Below, piece after piece: positions 63,283-64,000 of a stretch of DNA of 64,000 nt. Origin of the DNA: Colwellia psychrerythraea (GTDB lineage: Bacteria; Pseudomonadota; Gammaproteobacteria; Enterobacterales; Alteromonadaceae); the NCBI RefSeq assembly GCF_000764185.1, contig NZ_JQEC01000075.1:62001-126000 (forward strand), given 5' to 3'. A program made the position numbers and the translations under genes. The notes below the pieces were generated by a model that searched no databases, was not told the origin of the DNA, and was given only the letters and a program-made list of their open reading frames with translations. The first letter of the stretch is position 1, and each line of letters opens with the position of its first letter.

Positions 63283-64000
63283 TTATAAGCCTCCAACAAT
63301 AGCGACAAGTGATACGATACTGAGCATGTCTTTGACATTATCCATAAATACATTCCAATTACTTTGCGAAACGTCAGGTACAAAAATGGTGTCACCCACT
63401 CGTACCATAGGTAGTGTGGTAAAATCTGGGTGCTCAATGAATTTCTCTAAATCAAAAACTTGACTGATATTTTCTTCTGATTGACTTTGCGAAATATTCA
63501 CTACCATAATTTTTTCTAAATAAGCTGTTTGGGTGGGACCACCTGATTCAGCTAGAATATCTAAAATTGTCATATCTGTACTGAACTTGTAGCGTCCGGG
63601 GTTCTCTACTGCACCAATTATTCGAACCGTTTGCTCTTTTTTATTGTCTATCCATTGTTTGTTTCGTTCAGGTACATAAATGGTGTCACCAGATTTAACT
63701 GACGGTAATAAGGTTTCATCGCCGGTTTCAAAGTACAACCCCAAATCAAGAGTACTCACTTTACTTTTAAAGTTATTACGGTGGGTTATTTTTATATTGT
63801 GAATGTCGGCATGTTGATTCGGTCCATCAGCAGCGGAAAGGATATCTAAAAAGTGCAATTTATTATTAAAAGCATATCTTCCAGGTTGGCCTACTTGCCC
63901 GAAAACATAAATTGATGACTCTTGAGATTGACGTAACCAGCGCGCTTTATTATCAATAACATCACGAGGGCGTTCACTGATAATTATGGTGTCTCCGGCA
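63283..64000 (-). CDS. polysaccharide export protein with SLBB domains, Wza-like (partial)
   Basis: The frame is open to the window edge, so the N-terminus (signal peptide, PES domain) is missing; 238 residues are visible. Three repeats each begin with G-D-T-I (GDTIIISERPRDVID, GDTIYVPERNKQWID, GDTIFVPDVSQSNW). Two are followed by SLBB cores, Y-V-F-G-Q-V-G-Q-P-G-R-Y and V-R-I-I-G-A-V-E-N-P-G-R-Y. A final hydrophobic segment (MLSIVSLVAIVGGL) may be the membrane helix of the outer-membrane export channel. It forms the secretion pore for the exopolysaccharide and is directly followed by the CpsD-like gene. Confidence 0.88.
   Translation of the reverse strand, partial: AGDTIIISERPRDVIDNKARWLRQSQESSIYVFGQVGQPGRYAFNNKLHFLDILSAADGPNQHADIHNIKITHRNNFKSKVSTLDLGLYFETGDETLLPSVKSGDTIYVPERNKQWIDNKKEQTVRIIGAVENPGRYKFSTDMTILDILAESGGPTQTAYLEKIMVVNISQSQSEENISQVFDLEKFIEHPDFTTLPMVRVGDTIFVPDVSQSNWNVFMDNVKDMLSIVSLVAIVGGL

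Overview
The window reads as chromosomal DNA of an AT-rich marine gammaproteobacterium of the Alteromonadales. Colwellia is my best guess. This is inferred from protein character (DUF2999, HopJ family, DUF3466 and DUF4144 proteins), from the conserved gammaproteobacterial order uvrY-uvrC-pgsA-glyW-cysT-leuZ, and from the mix of TonB receptors, FabA with a FabR-type operator, and RMF. I see no intact phage, transposase, integrase or CRISPR array.

Layout. (1) 1-3.6 kb: small proteins, a minus-strand outer-membrane barrel and a UspE-like tandem stress protein. (2) 3.9-11 kb: a complete tricarboxylate uptake locus. It has an OprP-type porin, TctC, TctB and TctA, then a CitA/DcuS-type sensor kinase and its CitB/DcuR-type regulator, so outer-membrane entry, periplasmic capture, membrane transport and transcriptional control lie together. 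(3) 11-16.5 kb: mixed single genes (periplasmic binding protein, YgjP-like metallopeptidase, DUF2999, HopJ family, quinone oxidoreductase, DUF808). (4) 16.7-17.7 kb: three intact initiator tRNA-fMet genes on the minus strand, followed by three decayed copies locked into a tandem repeat of about 183 bp. (5) 18-30.8 kb: housekeeping genes rlmKL, a glutaredoxin-like gene, uup, a DUF3466 protein, rmf, fabA, uvrY, uvrC and pgsA, then a Gly/Cys/Leu tRNA array with a decayed tRNA-Gly. (6) 31-37.4 kb: a signalling module of an FHA-winged-helix protein, an FHA-GAF-GGDEF cyclase and a large zinc-ribbon Ser/Thr kinase with a TPR-rich tail. (7) 38.9-44.1 kb: a TonB-dependent receptor and a membrane-anchored winged-helix regulator with a beta-propeller. 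(8) 44.9-49 kb: a GntR regulator, a periplasmic binding protein and an orphan histidine kinase. (9) 49-64 kb: an exopolysaccharide cluster on the minus strand (four glycosyltransferases, Wzx flippase, Wzy/ligase, glmS, acyltransferase, a CpsD-like ATPase and an SLBB export protein cut by the window edge). It is interrupted by an exonuclease/phosphatase-fold membrane protein, a zinc-finger/FAD monooxygenase and a frameshifted DUF4144 gene.

The observations I rate highest are the pseudo-tRNA-fMet tandem repeat, the FHA/c-di-GMP/Ser-Thr kinase module beside the tRNA array, the FAD monooxygenase carrying a DnaJ-like zinc finger, the homopolymer frameshift in the DUF4144 gene, and a palindromic motif shared by the glmS and polysaccharide-operon upstream regions. 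All functional calls rest on sequence reading alone.
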